NCBI RefSeq assembly: GCF_024170165.1
Contig: NZ_JALJXP010000004.1
Span: 62,001-126,000 of the forward strand
DNA from: Pseudomonas nitroreducens
Lineage (GTDB): Bacteria; Pseudomonadota; Gammaproteobacteria; Pseudomonadales; Pseudomonadaceae
DNA length: 64,000 nucleotides
Direction: 5' to 3'
The translations under genes were made by a program, and so were the position numbers. Positions 17,207-28,220 of this stretch are shown here, piece after piece. Below the pieces are notes generated by a model. The model worked only from the letters and a program-made list of their open reading frames with translations, was not told the origin of the DNA and made no database searches. Every line of letters starts with the position of its first letter. Within the stretch, counting starts at the first letter, position 1.

Positions 17207-17633
17207 GCAGTTGCTTGGCGCGTTGGCAGAAGGCGTCGACCATGGTGTTCGCCGCCTGGGTGAACAGCGGGCCGAGGGTGGCTTTCACCAGGGCACCGGC
17301 GTAGTCGAAAGTCAGGTCGAGGGAAATCTTGCAGGCCTTGTCGCCCAGCGCCTTGAAGGTCCACACGCCGTGCAGCTGGGAAAACGGGCCTTCCTCGAGA
17401 TTCATCTCGATGCTCTGCCCGGGCACCAGCACGTTGCGGGTGGTGAAGCGCTGGGTGATGCTGCCCTTGGCCACGGTCAGCTCGGCGCGCATGGCCGTAT
17501 CGCTTTCCTCCAGCACGGTGGAGGCGGAACACCAGGGCAGGAACTCCGGGTAGCGCGCCACATCGTTGACCAGGTCGTACAGTGCCTTCGCCGGGTAGGG
17601 CAGCAGCGCCGAACGCTGGATATGCGTGCTCAT
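17199..17633 (-). CDS. ratA: RatA family START-domain protein (COQ10-like)
   Basis: A 144-residue polyketide cyclase/START-domain protein. It begins [25 protein letters not shown], with the conserved YPEFLPWCS and a C-terminal helix [24 protein letters not shown]. Homologues include eukaryotic COQ10, which binds ubiquinone intermediates, and E. coli RatA (YfjG), reported to interfere with 70S assembly. The true role in pseudomonads is open. It is divergent from smpB with a 154-base gap, the same neighbourhood as in E. coli. Confidence 0.93.
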   Translation of the reverse strand: MSTHIQRSALLPYPAKALYDLVNDVARYPEFLPWCSASTVLEESDTAMRAELTVAKGSITQRFTTRNVLVPGQSIEMNLEEGPFSQLHGVWTFKALGDKACKISLDLTFDYAGALVKATLGPLFTQAANTMVDAFCQRAKQLHG

Positions 17634-17772
17634 AGACGTCTCGCTTGGTTGTGGGGCGTTGCATACGCCCGCTGCTCAAAAAAACAGCGCGCATTGTCCG
17701 AGATTAGCCACACACCCTCAAGCTTGCATGCCGTCGCACGCTGTCCCGATAGCGGTGCGGCGAGCGACTCCC

Positions 17773-17778
17773 TATAAT
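17773..17778 (+). promoter_or_regulatory. Consensus -10 box 9 bases before smpB
   Basis: A perfect TATAAT lies only 9 bases upstream of the smpB ATG, so the transcript would carry almost no leader. There is no Shine-Dalgarno between them and no good -35 at 16-18 bases. Confidence 0.55.
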
Positions 17779-17787
17779 GCGCGGCCT

Positions 17788-18267
17788 ATGGCTAAACAGA
17801 AGAAACACCCTTCGGGGACCATCGCGCAGAACAAGAAGGCTCTGCACGACTACTTCATCGAGCAGCGCTTCGAGGCGGGCGTCGCCCTGGCCGGCTGGGA
17901 AGTGAAAAGCCTGCGCGCCGGCAAGGCGCAGCTGGTGGACAGCTACGTGCTGCTCAAGGATGGCGAAGCCTGGCTGCTGGGCAGCCACATCACGCCGCTG
18001 ACCACTGCCAGCACCCACGTCATCGCCGACCCGGTGCGCACGCGCAAGCTGCTGCTGCACAAGCGCGAGCTGGGCAAGCTGTTCGGTGCCGTGCAGCAGA
18101 AAGGCTACGCCTGCGTCGCACTGTCGATGTACTGGAAGAAGCACCTGATCAAGTGCGAGATCGCACTGGCCAAGGGCAAGAAAGAGTACGACAAGCGCGG
18201 CACCGAGAAGGAGCGTGACTCCGACCGGGAAATCCAGCGCGCCATTCGTCACGGCAAGGACGACTGA
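17788..18267 (+). CDS. smpB: SsrA-binding protein SmpB
   Basis: Binds tmRNA and brings it to stalled ribosomes for trans-translation. The 159-residue product has the oligonucleotide-binding core ([35 protein letters not shown]) and the basic C-terminal tail [20 protein letters not shown] that enters the ribosomal decoding site. The ATG at 17788 gives the family start [10 protein letters not shown]. Its partner ssrA lies about 15.8 kb away at 33619. Confidence 0.98.
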   Translation: MAKQKKHPSGTIAQNKKALHDYFIEQRFEAGVALAGWEVKSLRAGKAQLVDSYVLLKDGEAWLLGSHITPLTTASTHVIADPVRTRKLLLHKRELGKLFGAVQQKGYACVALSMYWKKHLIKCEIALAKGKKEYDKRGTEKERDSDREIQRAIRHGKDD

Positions 18268-18274
18268 CGCCTGT

Positions 18275-18296
18275 CGCGCCCTCGCAAGAGGGCGCG
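18275..18296. terminator. Hairpin between convergent smpB and lldR
   Basis: CGCGCCCTC and GAGGGCGCG form a perfect 9-bp stem with a GCAA tetraloop. It lies between two convergent stops; no U-tract follows on either strand. Confidence 0.5.
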
Positions 18297-18303
18297 CTGT
18301 CGA

Positions 18304-19080
18304 TCAGGCGTCCACCGCCCCCTGGCGTCGCTGGGCCCGTTGCAGGCGCAATTCCTTCGCCTGCACTTCGGCCAGCACTTCCTGCACGTAGTCGATATGC
18401 CGCTGGGAAATCTCCCGCGCCGCTTCCGCGTGCCCGCCGATAATCGCCTCGTACAACTCGCGGTGCTGACGCATCAGCTGCTCGCGGGTCTCGTCACGCT
18501 GCGCGTACATCCCACCGATGTTGGTCACCACGTTGCGCTTGAGCAGGTCGAACAAGCCGCGAATGGTGTGCAGCAGCACGGCATTATGGCTGGCCTCGGC
18601 GATGGCCAGGTGGAATGCCGCATCCGCCGCGCCTTCTTCCGCGCGACTGACCTTGCCCACCCGCTGATAGCAATCCTGCAGCGCATCGAAAGCCTGCTTC
18701 AGGCGCTGGTGATCCACCTCGGTCGCGCGCTGCGCCGCGTAGAAGGCGCAGGAGCCTTCCAGGGTGTGGCGAAACTCGAGCAGGTCGCGCTGCGCCTCGG
18801 GGTTGCTCTCCAGCAGGTGCAGCAGCGGATCGCTGAACATCGACCCCAGCCCTTCGCTGACGTAGTTGCCGCCGCCCTGGCGGCTGACCAGCAGGCCCTT
18901 GGCGCCGAGCTTCTGGATCGCCTCGCGCAATGACGGTCGCGAGACGCCGAACTGTTCGGCCAGCACGCGCTCGGCGGGCAACCTCTCGCCAGCCTTGAGA
19001 GTGCCCTCGAGGATCATCGCCTCCAGCCGCTCGACGATATCGTCCGACAGACGGCGCTGCTTGACCTGACCAAAACTCAT
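18304..19080 (-). CDS. lldR: GntR/FadR-family regulator of lactate use (LldR-like)
   Basis: A 258-residue FadR-subfamily repressor with an N-terminal winged helix (LPAERVLAEQFGVSRPSLREAIQKL, about 36-60) and a C-terminal FCD effector domain carrying the metal-binding histidines (FHLAIAEASHN and RQHRELYEAI). It is divergent from lldP-lldD-lldE, and the gap contains a perfect palindrome of the LldR/PdhR class. The ATG at 19080 is chosen because it gives the usual short N-terminus before the helix-turn-helix. Confidence 0.92.
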   Translation of the reverse strand: MSFGQVKQRRLSDDIVERLEAMILEGTLKAGERLPAERVLAEQFGVSRPSLREAIQKLGAKGLLVSRQGGGNYVSEGLGSMFSDPLLHLLESNPEAQRDLLEFRHTLEGSCAFYAAQRATEVDHQRLKQAFDALQDCYQRVGKVSRAEEGAADAAFHLAIAEASHNAVLLHTIRGLFDLLKRNVVTNIGGMYAQRDETREQLMRQHRELYEAIIGGHAEAAREISQRHIDYVQEVLAEVQAKELRLQRAQRRQGAVDA

Positions 19081-19426
19081 GCGGGTGAACTCCTTCGCTC
19101 TCTCACTCCAGGCCGCTACCTGCGCGGCGCGCGGCAGCCTAACCAGTGCCGGCGGCGGCAACAAGACCAGCGCAGCTTTCCGATCACGCTCGACAAAAGT
19201 CGCAGGGCAGCAAATTGACACGCCGCCAGCAGGGCTTTTACCCTGAGCGCTCGGCTTTGTAAATTGGTCATACCAATTTACCGGAAGTCGGATTGCACGA
19301 CAACCCATGCACGAAAAACAACAAGCCGCGATCAGTCGACCGTCTGCCCAACGCGCCACAAGCGCATCGGAATCGCCCGACCGGCAACCAGGCCCTCCAC
19401 CCAAAAACAATTAGGGAGCCAACCAG
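19081..19426. promoter_or_regulatory. lldR-lldP divergent control region with LldR operator
   Basis: This 346-base gap holds a perfect 9-3-9 palindrome, TAAATTGGT-CAT-ACCAATTTA, at 19260-19280. Its core ATTGGT-N3-ACCAAT is the site type bound by LldR/PdhR repressors. It lies 147 bases before lldP and 180 bases before lldR, so it may control both. The lldP start is preceded by AGGGAG at about 19413-19418. No other gene was seen in the gap. Confidence 0.85.
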
Positions 19427-21103
19427 ATGCAAACCTGGCAGCAGATCTACACCCCGCTCGGCAGCCTCGGCCTGTCCGCGCTGGTCGCCGTCATCCCGAT
19501 CGTGTTCTTCTTCCTCGCCCTCGCCGTGTTCCGCCTCAAGGGCCACGTCGCCGGCAGCATCACCCTCGCCCTCTCGATCATCATCGCCATCGCCGCCTTC
19601 GGCATGCCCGCCGACATGGCCATCGCCGCCGCCGGTTATGGCTTCGCCTACGGCCTGTGGCCGATCGCCTGGATCATCGTCGCGGCGGTGTTCCTCTACA
19701 AACTCACGGTCAAGAGCGGCCAGTTCGAGGTCATCCGCAGCTCGGTACTGTCGATCACCGGCGACCAGCGCCTGCAGGTGCTGCTGATCGGCTTCTCCTT
19801 CGGCGCCTTCCTCGAAGGTGCGGCGGGCTTCGGCGCGCCAGTGGCGATCACCGCCGCCCTGCTGGTCGGTCTGGGTTTCAACCCGCTGTACGCCGCGGGC
19901 CTGTGCCTGATCGCCAACACTGCGCCGGTGGCCTTCGGTGCCCTGGGCATCCCGATCATCGTCGCAGGCCAGGTCACCGGCATCGATGCTTTCAAGATCG
20001 GCGCCATGACCGGCCGCCAGTTGCCGTTCCTGTCGATCCTCGTGCCGTTCTGGCTGGTGTTCATGATGGACGGGCTCAAGGGCGTGAAGGAAACCTGGCC
20101 GGCCGCCCTGGTCGCCGGCGGCAGCTTCGCCATCACCCAGTACTTCACCTCCAATTTCATCGGCCCGGAGCTGCCGGACATCACCTCGGCCCTGGTCAGC
20201 CTGATTTCCCTGACCCTGTTCCTGAAAGTCTGGCAACCCGCCAGCGAGCGTGAAGTGGTCGCCACCGCCGGCGGCGCTGCAGTCATGGGCGGCAACGGCC
20301 CGCGCAGCGCCGAGCCGACTCCCTACAGCTTCGGAGAAATCCTCAAGGCCTGGTCGCCGTTCCTGGTGCTGACCGTGCTGGTCACCATCTGGACCCTGAA
20401 GCCGTTCAAGGCGCTCTTCGCCCCGGGCGGTGCGCTGTACAACCTGGTGTTCAACTTCGCCATCCCGCACCTGGACCAGTTGGTCGTGAAGACCGCCCCC
20501 ATCGTCGCCAACCCGACGCCGATTGCCGCCGTGTTCAAGCTGGACCCGGTCTCGGCCACCGGCACCGCGATCTTCCTCTCCGCCGTGGTCTCGATGTTCA
20601 TCCTGCGCATCGGCGCGAAAACTGGTCTGACCACCTTCAAGGAGACCCTGATCGAGCTGAAATGGCCGATCCTCTCCATCGGCATGGTGCTGGCCTTCGC
20701 CTTCGTCACCAACTACTCGGGCATGTCCACCACCCTGGCGCTGGTCCTGGCCGGCACCGGTGCGGCCTTCCCGTTCTTCTCGCCGTTCCTCGGCTGGCTG
20801 GGCGTGTTCCTGACCGGTTCGGATACCTCCTCCAACGCCCTGTTCAGCTCGCTGCAGTCCACCACCGCACACCAGATCGGGGTCAACGACACCCTGCTGG
20901 TGGCCGCCAACACCAGCGGCGGCGTGACCGGCAAGATGATCTCGCCGCAATCCATCGCCGTGGCCTGCGCCGCCACCGGCATGGTCGGCAAGGAATCCGA
21001 TCTGTTCCGCTTCACCCTCAAGCACAGCCTGATGTTCGCCGCCCTGGTGGGTCTGATCACCCTGGCCCAGGCGTACATCTTCACCGGCATGCTGGTGCAC
21101 TGA
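19427..21103 (+). CDS. lldP: L-lactate permease
   Basis: Proton-linked lactate (and glycolate) importer of the LctP family. The 558-residue product has about 12-14 hydrophobic helices. Conserved stretches include [35 protein letters not shown] and the C-terminal [20 protein letters not shown]. It is the first gene of the lldP-lldD-lldE group, behind the LldR operator. Confidence 0.97.
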   Translation: MQTWQQIYTPLGSLGLSALVAVIPIVFFFLALAVFRLKGHVAGSITLALSIIIAIAAFGMPADMAIAAAGYGFAYGLWPIAWIIVAAVFLYKLTVKSGQFEVIRSSVLSITGDQRLQVLLIGFSFGAFLEGAAGFGAPVAITAALLVGLGFNPLYAAGLCLIANTAPVAFGALGIPIIVAGQVTGIDAFKIGAMTGRQLPFLSILVPFWLVFMMDGLKGVKETWPAALVAGGSFAITQYFTSNFIGPELPDITSALVSLISLTLFLKVWQPASEREVVATAGGAAVMGGNGPRSAEPTPYSFGEILKAWSPFLVLTVLVTIWTLKPFKALFAPGGALYNLVFNFAIPHLDQLVVKTAPIVANPTPIAAVFKLDPVSATGTAIFLSAVVSMFILRIGAKTGLTTFKETLIELKWPILSIGMVLAFAFVTNYSGMSTTLALVLAGTGAAFPFFSPFLGWLGVFLTGSDTSSNALFSSLQSTTAHQIGVNDTLLVAANTSGGVTGKMISPQSIAVACAATGMVGKESDLFRFTLKHSLMFAALVGLITLAQAYIFTGMLVH

Positions 21104-21141
21104 CCGAGCGCTGATCGGCTGCGCGTCGGCGATACTGCGTT

Positions 21142-21199
21142 GGAAATGGCCTCGAGATGCTCACCTACAGTTGTAGGCTCCGCTCCCTCGGCCATTTCC
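21142..21199. repeat. 58-bp inverted-repeat element between lldP and lldD
   Basis: GGAAATGGCC (21142-21151) and GGCCATTTCC (21190-21199) are perfect inverted 10-mers around a 38-base centre that contains a smaller dyad, CTACAGTTGTAG. It resembles Pseudomonas intergenic repeats. It splits lldP from lldD and could act as an RNA stabiliser or a weak terminator. Confidence 0.55.
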
Positions 21200-21258
21200 G
21201 CCTTGTCTCGCTCTAGCTCGCTCGATCCAAAATTTTTCTCTCAAAACGGAAGAGCCCA

Positions 21259-22404
21259 ATGATCATCTCTGCCTCTACCGACTACCGCGCCGCGGCCCAA
21301 CGCAAGCTGCCGCCGTTCCTCTTCCACTACGCCGACGGCGGCGCCTACGCCGAGCGCACCCTGCGCAACAACGTCGACGACCTGGCCAACATCGCCCTGC
21401 GCCAGCGCGTGCTGAAGAACATGTCCGAGCTGAGCCTTGAGACCAAGCTGTTCGACGAGACGTTGAGCATGCCCATCGCCCTGGCCCCGGTCGGCCTGAC
21501 CGGCATGTACGCCCGGCGCGGCGAGGTCCAGGCAGCCCGCGCGGCCGCCGCGAAAGGCATCCCCTTCACCCTGTCCACGGTGTCGGTCTGTCCCATCGAG
21601 GAAGTCGCTCCGGCCATCGACCGGCCGATGTGGTTCCAGCTCTACGTGCTCAAGGACCGCGGCTTCATGCGCAACGCCCTGGAGCGCGCCAAGGCAGCGG
21701 GCGTGAAGACCCTGGTGTTCACCGTCGACATGCCGGTGCCCGGCGCCCGCTACCGTGACGCGCACTCCGGCATGAGCGGCCCGAACGCGCCGCTGCGCCG
21801 CGTCTGGCAGGCCATGACCCACCCGGCCTGGGCCTTCGACGTGGGCCTGTTGGGCAAGCCCCACGACCTGGGCAACATCTCCAAATACCGCGGCAATCCC
21901 ACGGGCCTTGCCGACTACATCGGCTGGCTGGGTGCCAACTTCGACCCGTCGATCTCCTGGAAGGACCTGGAGTGGATCCGCGAATTCTGGGACGGCCCGA
22001 TGATCATCAAGGGCATCCTCGACCCGGAAGATGCGAAAGATGCCGTGAAGTTCGGCGCCGACGGCATCGTCGTCTCCAACCACGGCGGCCGCCAGCTCGA
22101 TGGCGTGCTCTCCAGCGCCCGCGCCCTGCCGGCCATCGCCGACGCGGTAAAGGGCGACCTGAAGATCCTCGCCGACTCCGGCATCCGCAACGGCCTCGAC
22201 GTGGTGCGCATGATCGCCCTGGGCGCGGACACCGTACTCATCGGCCGCGCCTTCCTCTACGCCCTGGCAACCCACGGAGAAGCTGGCGTGAAGAACCTGC
22301 TGGACCTGTTCGAAAAGGAAATGCGCGTCGCCATGGTGCTCACCGGCGCCAAGAGCATCGGCGAGATCACCCGTGATTCGCTGGTGCGCGAACTGGGCGC
22401 CTGA
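21259..22404 (+). CDS. lldD: FMN-dependent L-lactate dehydrogenase
   Basis: Membrane-associated alpha-hydroxy-acid oxidase that oxidises L-lactate to pyruvate and feeds electrons to the quinone pool. The 381-residue product starts [20 protein letters not shown] and has the substrate/FMN motifs [19 protein letters not shown] and LQYVLKDR-type strand [12 protein letters not shown]. The catalytic site is [10 protein letters not shown] (His about 275), followed by the phosphate-binding [20 protein letters not shown]. It is the second gene of the lactate operon. Confidence 0.98.
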   Translation: MIISASTDYRAAAQRKLPPFLFHYADGGAYAERTLRNNVDDLANIALRQRVLKNMSELSLETKLFDETLSMPIALAPVGLTGMYARRGEVQAARAAAAKGIPFTLSTVSVCPIEEVAPAIDRPMWFQLYVLKDRGFMRNALERAKAAGVKTLVFTVDMPVPGARYRDAHSGMSGPNAPLRRVWQAMTHPAWAFDVGLLGKPHDLGNISKYRGNPTGLADYIGWLGANFDPSISWKDLEWIREFWDGPMIIKGILDPEDAKDAVKFGADGIVVSNHGGRQLDGVLSSARALPAIADAVKGDLKILADSGIRNGLDVVRMIALGADTVLIGRAFLYALATHGEAGVKNLLDLFEKEMRVAMVLTGAKSIGEITRDSLVRELGA

Positions 22405-22413
22405 GCCGCTTTT

Positions 22414-22489
22414 GTAGGGCGCATAACCCGGAACGGGTTCTCCGCCGTCACCCGCGCGGCGTATAACGCTGAAGCGTTATACGCCCTAC
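22414..22489. repeat. GTAGGGCG-type interspersed repeat, copy 1
   Basis: Starts GTAGGGCGCATAAC and ends GTTATACGCCCTAC, so the two ends are inverted copies. Internal small dyads are CCGGAACGGG and ATAACGCTGAAGCGTTAT. Related copies lie at 44453, 49447 and 62883, always between genes. Confidence 0.8.
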
Positions 22490-22615
22490 GAAAGCGGATG
22501 CCTGGGCATATCCCGGCAAGACGTCAGGCAAAAAAAGCGCCCTGGTGCGCTCTACATAAAGAACACCGATGGGCCGTCCAGCGGTCCACGCTCACCGATG
22601 ATGACTGGAGCCGCC

Positions 22616-25426
<2,811 letters not shown>

Positions 25427-25443
25427 CGCCGGCCCTGCCGGCG

Positions 25444-25505
25444 AATCGCGGGCGTGGCCCGCTCCTACAGGCTCCGGCTTACGTAGGAGCGGACTCCGTC
25501 CGCGA
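25444..25505. repeat. REP pair of the CGCTCCTAC/GTAGGAGCG type
   Basis: TCGCGGGCGTGGCCCGCTCCTACAG is followed by the inverted unit ACGTAGGAGCGGACTCCGTCCGCGA. Such pairs are very common between Pseudomonas genes. It separates lldE from the two-component genes. Confidence 0.8.
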
Positions 25506-25538
25506 GTGATTTCACCCCACGCCAAACCGGTCAGTCTC

Positions 25539-25555
25539 CTTAACTCCTCGTTAAG
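25539..25555 (+). promoter_or_regulatory. PmrA-box-like dyad upstream of the two-component genes
   Basis: CTTAAC-TCCTC-GTTAAG places two TTAA cores 11 bases apart, the helical spacing expected for an OmpR-family dimer and close to the known PmrA-box pattern. It lies about 75 bases before the pmrA start, which suggests autoregulation. Confidence 0.6.
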
Positions 25556-25629
25556 CGAGCGCTGTCACCCTCTGCCCTAACCGGATCACGCCAGCTATCC
25601 TGCTGCACAGGCCGGTGGAGGGGATGAAG

Positions 25630-26307
25630 ATGAGAATCCTGTTGGCAGAAGACGACCAGTTGCTGGGCGATGGCATTCGCGCGGGGCTCGGTCTGGAAGG
25701 CGACACCGTGGACTGGGTGAGCGATGGTGTGGCCGCCGATCAGGCGCTGGCCACCGATGAGTTCGACCTGCTGGTCCTCGACCTCGGGCTGCCGCGCAAG
25801 GATGGCCTGGAAGTGCTGCGCGGCCTGCGCCGCCGCGGCGACCTGACTCCCGTGCTGATCCTCACCGCCCGCGACAAGGTGGCCGACCGCGTAGCCGGTC
25901 TGGACGCTGGCGCCGACGACTACCTGACCAAGCCCTTCGACCTCGACGAACTGCTTGCCCGCGTCCGCGCCCTGACCCGCCGCCACACCGGCCGCGCCGC
26001 TCCGCTGCTGCAACACGGCGAACTGGCACTGGACCCGGCCACCCACCAGGTCAGCCTGGCCGGCTCACCGGTTGAGCTGGCTCCGCGCGAATACGCGCTG
26101 CTGCGCCTGCTGCTGGAACAGCGCGGCAAGGTGCTGTCCCGCGCACGCCTGGTGGAAGCGCTCTACGGCTGGGACGGCGACCTGGAAAGCAACGCCATCG
26201 AAGTCCACATCCACCACCTGCGGCGCAAGCTGGGCAACAGCCTGATCCGCACCGTGCGTGGCATCGGCTACGGTATCGACCGCCCCGAAGGCGCCGCACG
26301 AGCTTGA
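25630..26307 (+). CDS. pmrA: OmpR-family response regulator, PmrA-like
   Basis: A 225-residue response regulator. The receiver domain has the acidic pocket EDD (residues 7-9), phospho-acceptor Asp51 (LLVLDLGLPR) and conserved Lys in LTKPFDLDELLARVRAL. The C-terminal winged helix has APREYALLRLLLEQRGKVLSR and ends RTVRGIGYGID. The N-terminus MRILLAEDDQLLGDGIRAGL closely resembles P. aeruginosa PmrA, which controls lipid A modification and polymyxin resistance; QseB is the main alternative. ATG 25630 is preferred because GGAGG lies 8 bases upstream. It overlaps pmrB. Confidence 0.82.
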   Translation: MRILLAEDDQLLGDGIRAGLGLEGDTVDWVSDGVAADQALATDEFDLLVLDLGLPRKDGLEVLRGLRRRGDLTPVLILTARDKVADRVAGLDAGADDYLTKPFDLDELLARVRALTRRHTGRAAPLLQHGELALDPATHQVSLAGSPVELAPREYALLRLLLEQRGKVLSRARLVEALYGWDGDLESNAIEVHIHHLRRKLGNSLIRTVRGIGYGIDRPEGAARA

Positions 26308-27707
26308 GCAGCGCGCCACGCCGCGCCGGTTCCATCAGCCGGCGCCTGCTGCTGACCCTGATCGGCGGTGTTTCCCTGCTGTGGCTGGTCGCCGGCCTGT
26401 TCACCTACCACCTGACCCGCGAGCAGGTGAACCGTCTCTACGACCAGGACATGATCGACTTCGGCCAGGCCGCCCTGAGCCTGGTCGATGTCGCCGACGC
26501 GATAGACCCGCAATCCAGCGACGCCATGGAAATCCTCGCGCGCAGCCGCAAGGCCATCGAAGGGCTGCCGTTGATTCGCCGCGAAGCCACGCTCGGCTAT
26601 GCCGTCTGGTACCGCGGCCAACCGCTGCTGGCCACCCACAAGCCGCCCAGAGGAATCGAGGCCCAGCCGCCGGGCTTCTCCGACCTGGTCAGCGGCGGGG
26701 TCAACTGGCGCGTCCTGCAGATGGCCACGACCGGCACCGACGAAGTGCGCATCTGGGTCTTCGAGGACCTGCACTACCGCCACAAGACCCTGCACCTGCT
26801 GCTGTTCAGTGCCCTCTTCCCGTTGCTGCTGGCCCTGCCACTGTTCGGCGTGCTGGTGTGGTTCGGCGTGCGCCAGGGCCTGGCACCGCTGCGCAGCCTG
26901 ATCGAACAGGTGCACCAGCGCGGCGCCCACAGCCTCCACCCGCTGGCCCTGAGCCGGGCGCCGGTAGAAGTGCACAGCCTGGTCAACGAACTGAACCTGC
27001 TGCTGGAGCGGCTTAACTCGGCAATGGAGGCCGAGCGCCGGCTGACCAGCGACGCCGCCCACGAAATCCGCACACCGCTGGCCAGCCTGCGCACCCACGC
27101 CCAGGTGGCGCTGCGCTCAGCCGACCCGGCCGCCCACGCCCATGGGCTGCAGCAGGTCAGTCGCAGCGTCGAACGAATCAGCGCGCTGATGGAGCAGATT
27201 CTCCTGCTGGCACGGCTCGATGCCGAAGAGCTGCACGAGATCTTCGCCCCGGTGGACCTGCGTCTGCTGGCCGAAGACACCATCGCCGATCTCGCGCCGC
27301 AGGCCATCGACAAGCAGATCGAGCTGACCCTCGATAGCCAGGCGGTCACGTTGCGGGGAGTTGCGGCGTGGCTCGGGCTGATGCTCACCAACCTGGTCGG
27401 CAATGCCCTGCGCTACACCCCTGAAGGCGGCCGCGTGGCCGTCAGCCTGGAGAGCGCCAGCGACCGCATGACCCTCTGGGTCCGCGACAACGGCCCCGGC
27501 GTGGCACCGGCCGAACAGGCGGCGATCTTCACCCGCTTCTACCGCAGCCCCAGCGTCGCCAGCAGCAACGGCAGCGGGCTGGGCCTGCCCATCGTCAAGC
27601 GCATCGTGGAAATCCACCACGGGCGAATATCCCTGCACGAAGGGCTCGACGGTGCCGGCCTTGGCGTCTGCGTCGAACTTCCGACGACCGCCGGGCCGAT
27701 TCTCTGA
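26304..27707 (+). CDS. pmrB: Sensor histidine kinase, PmrB-like (TTG start)
   Basis: A 467-residue inner-membrane sensor kinase. Two membrane segments (about 12-33 and 165-188) flank a periplasmic domain of about 130 residues. A HAMP-type linker follows, then the H-box SDAAHEIRTPLASLRTHAQV, N-box NLVGNALRYTPEGG, G1 DNGPGV and G2 GSGLGLPIVKR. The start is TTG, overlapping the pmrA stop by 4 bases (TTGA), which indicates coupled translation. The partner and overall form suit PmrB; the signal sensed cannot be read from the sequence. Confidence 0.82.
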   Translation: MSSAPRRAGSISRRLLLTLIGGVSLLWLVAGLFTYHLTREQVNRLYDQDMIDFGQAALSLVDVADAIDPQSSDAMEILARSRKAIEGLPLIRREATLGYAVWYRGQPLLATHKPPRGIEAQPPGFSDLVSGGVNWRVLQMATTGTDEVRIWVFEDLHYRHKTLHLLLFSALFPLLLALPLFGVLVWFGVRQGLAPLRSLIEQVHQRGAHSLHPLALSRAPVEVHSLVNELNLLLERLNSAMEAERRLTSDAAHEIRTPLASLRTHAQVALRSADPAAHAHGLQQVSRSVERISALMEQILLLARLDAEELHEIFAPVDLRLLAEDTIADLAPQAIDKQIELTLDSQAVTLRGVAAWLGLMLTNLVGNALRYTPEGGRVAVSLESASDRMTLWVRDNGPGVAPAEQAAIFTRFYRSPSVASSNGSGLGLPIVKRIVEIHHGRISLHEGLDGAGLGVCVELPTTAGPIL

Positions 27708-27740
27708 ACCCCGCGTGAATCATGGCAGTCCACCCTGTAC

Positions 27741-27783
27741 GGTCCGCTCGTTCGGTCCGCTCGTTCGGTCCGCGACAACGGTC
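27741..27783. repeat. 13-bp tandem repeat upstream of a small exported protein
   Basis: GGTCCGCTCGTTC occurs twice in tandem (27741-27753, 27754-27766), followed by a diverged third unit GGTCCGCGACAAC and a final GGTC. The array lies 20 bases upstream of the start codon at 27804, inside the likely promoter or leader. Confidence 0.85.
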
Positions 27784-27803
27784 AAGTTGACAGGAGTACT
27801 GCC

Positions 27804-28070
27804 ATGAAACGTGCCGCCCTGCTCATTACTGCCGCGCTGCTGGCGTCGCCGGCTTTTGCCGCCGACCTGTGCAGCGACAATCTGCAGAAAGTCGATGACG
27901 CGGTGAAAACCGTCACCAACAACACCCAGGCCCAGGAACAGGCCATGCGCCTGCAGGAAAAGGCCGCCCAGGCCCAGGCCTCGGGTGACACCAAGGCCTG
28001 CATCGCGCAGACCGAAAAGGCCCTGCAACTGCTCAAGCACAACAGCGGTGCCGGCGGAGCCAACGGGTGA
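27804..28070 (+). CDS. Small periplasmic protein of unknown function
   Basis: An 88-residue protein with a clean Sec signal peptide (KRAALLITAALLASPAFA, cleaved before ADLCSD). The mature part of about 69 residues is one predicted amphipathic helix rich in Ala and Gln with two cysteines (LCSD and KACIAQ) that could form a disulphide. An AGGAG ribosome-binding site (about 27791) supports the ATG. It lies 96 bases after pmrB on the same strand. No family was recognised with certainty. Confidence 0.72.
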   Translation: MKRAALLITAALLASPAFAADLCSDNLQKVDDAVKTVTNNTQAQEQAMRLQEKAAQAQASGDTKACIAQTEKALQLLKHNSGAGGANG

Positions 28071-28078
28071 TCGCCCTC

Positions 28079-28107
28079 GCGGCGGCCGGTTCACAACCGG
28101 TCGCCGC
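28079..28107. terminator. Strong hairpin after the small exported protein gene
   Basis: GCGGCGGCCGGTT and AACCGGTCGCCGC form a 13-bp stem with one G-U pair and a CAC loop, 9 bases after the stop codon. No U-tract follows; it could protect the 3' end or terminate weakly. Confidence 0.45.
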
Positions 28108-28220
28108 TCATAAGGCCGGCGAAGCCTTCGGCATTCGCAAGGCCGCAGTTCGTTCCCCCGCCCCGCTCGCTCCCTAAGATGTAGCGATTCCCGACAACAA
28201 GCAGCACAACCGGAATCGCC

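Noticed and set aside
27741-27783. Tandem 13-bp units as a CRISPR-like array
   Set aside because: The units are adjacent without spacers, too short, and no cas gene is present.
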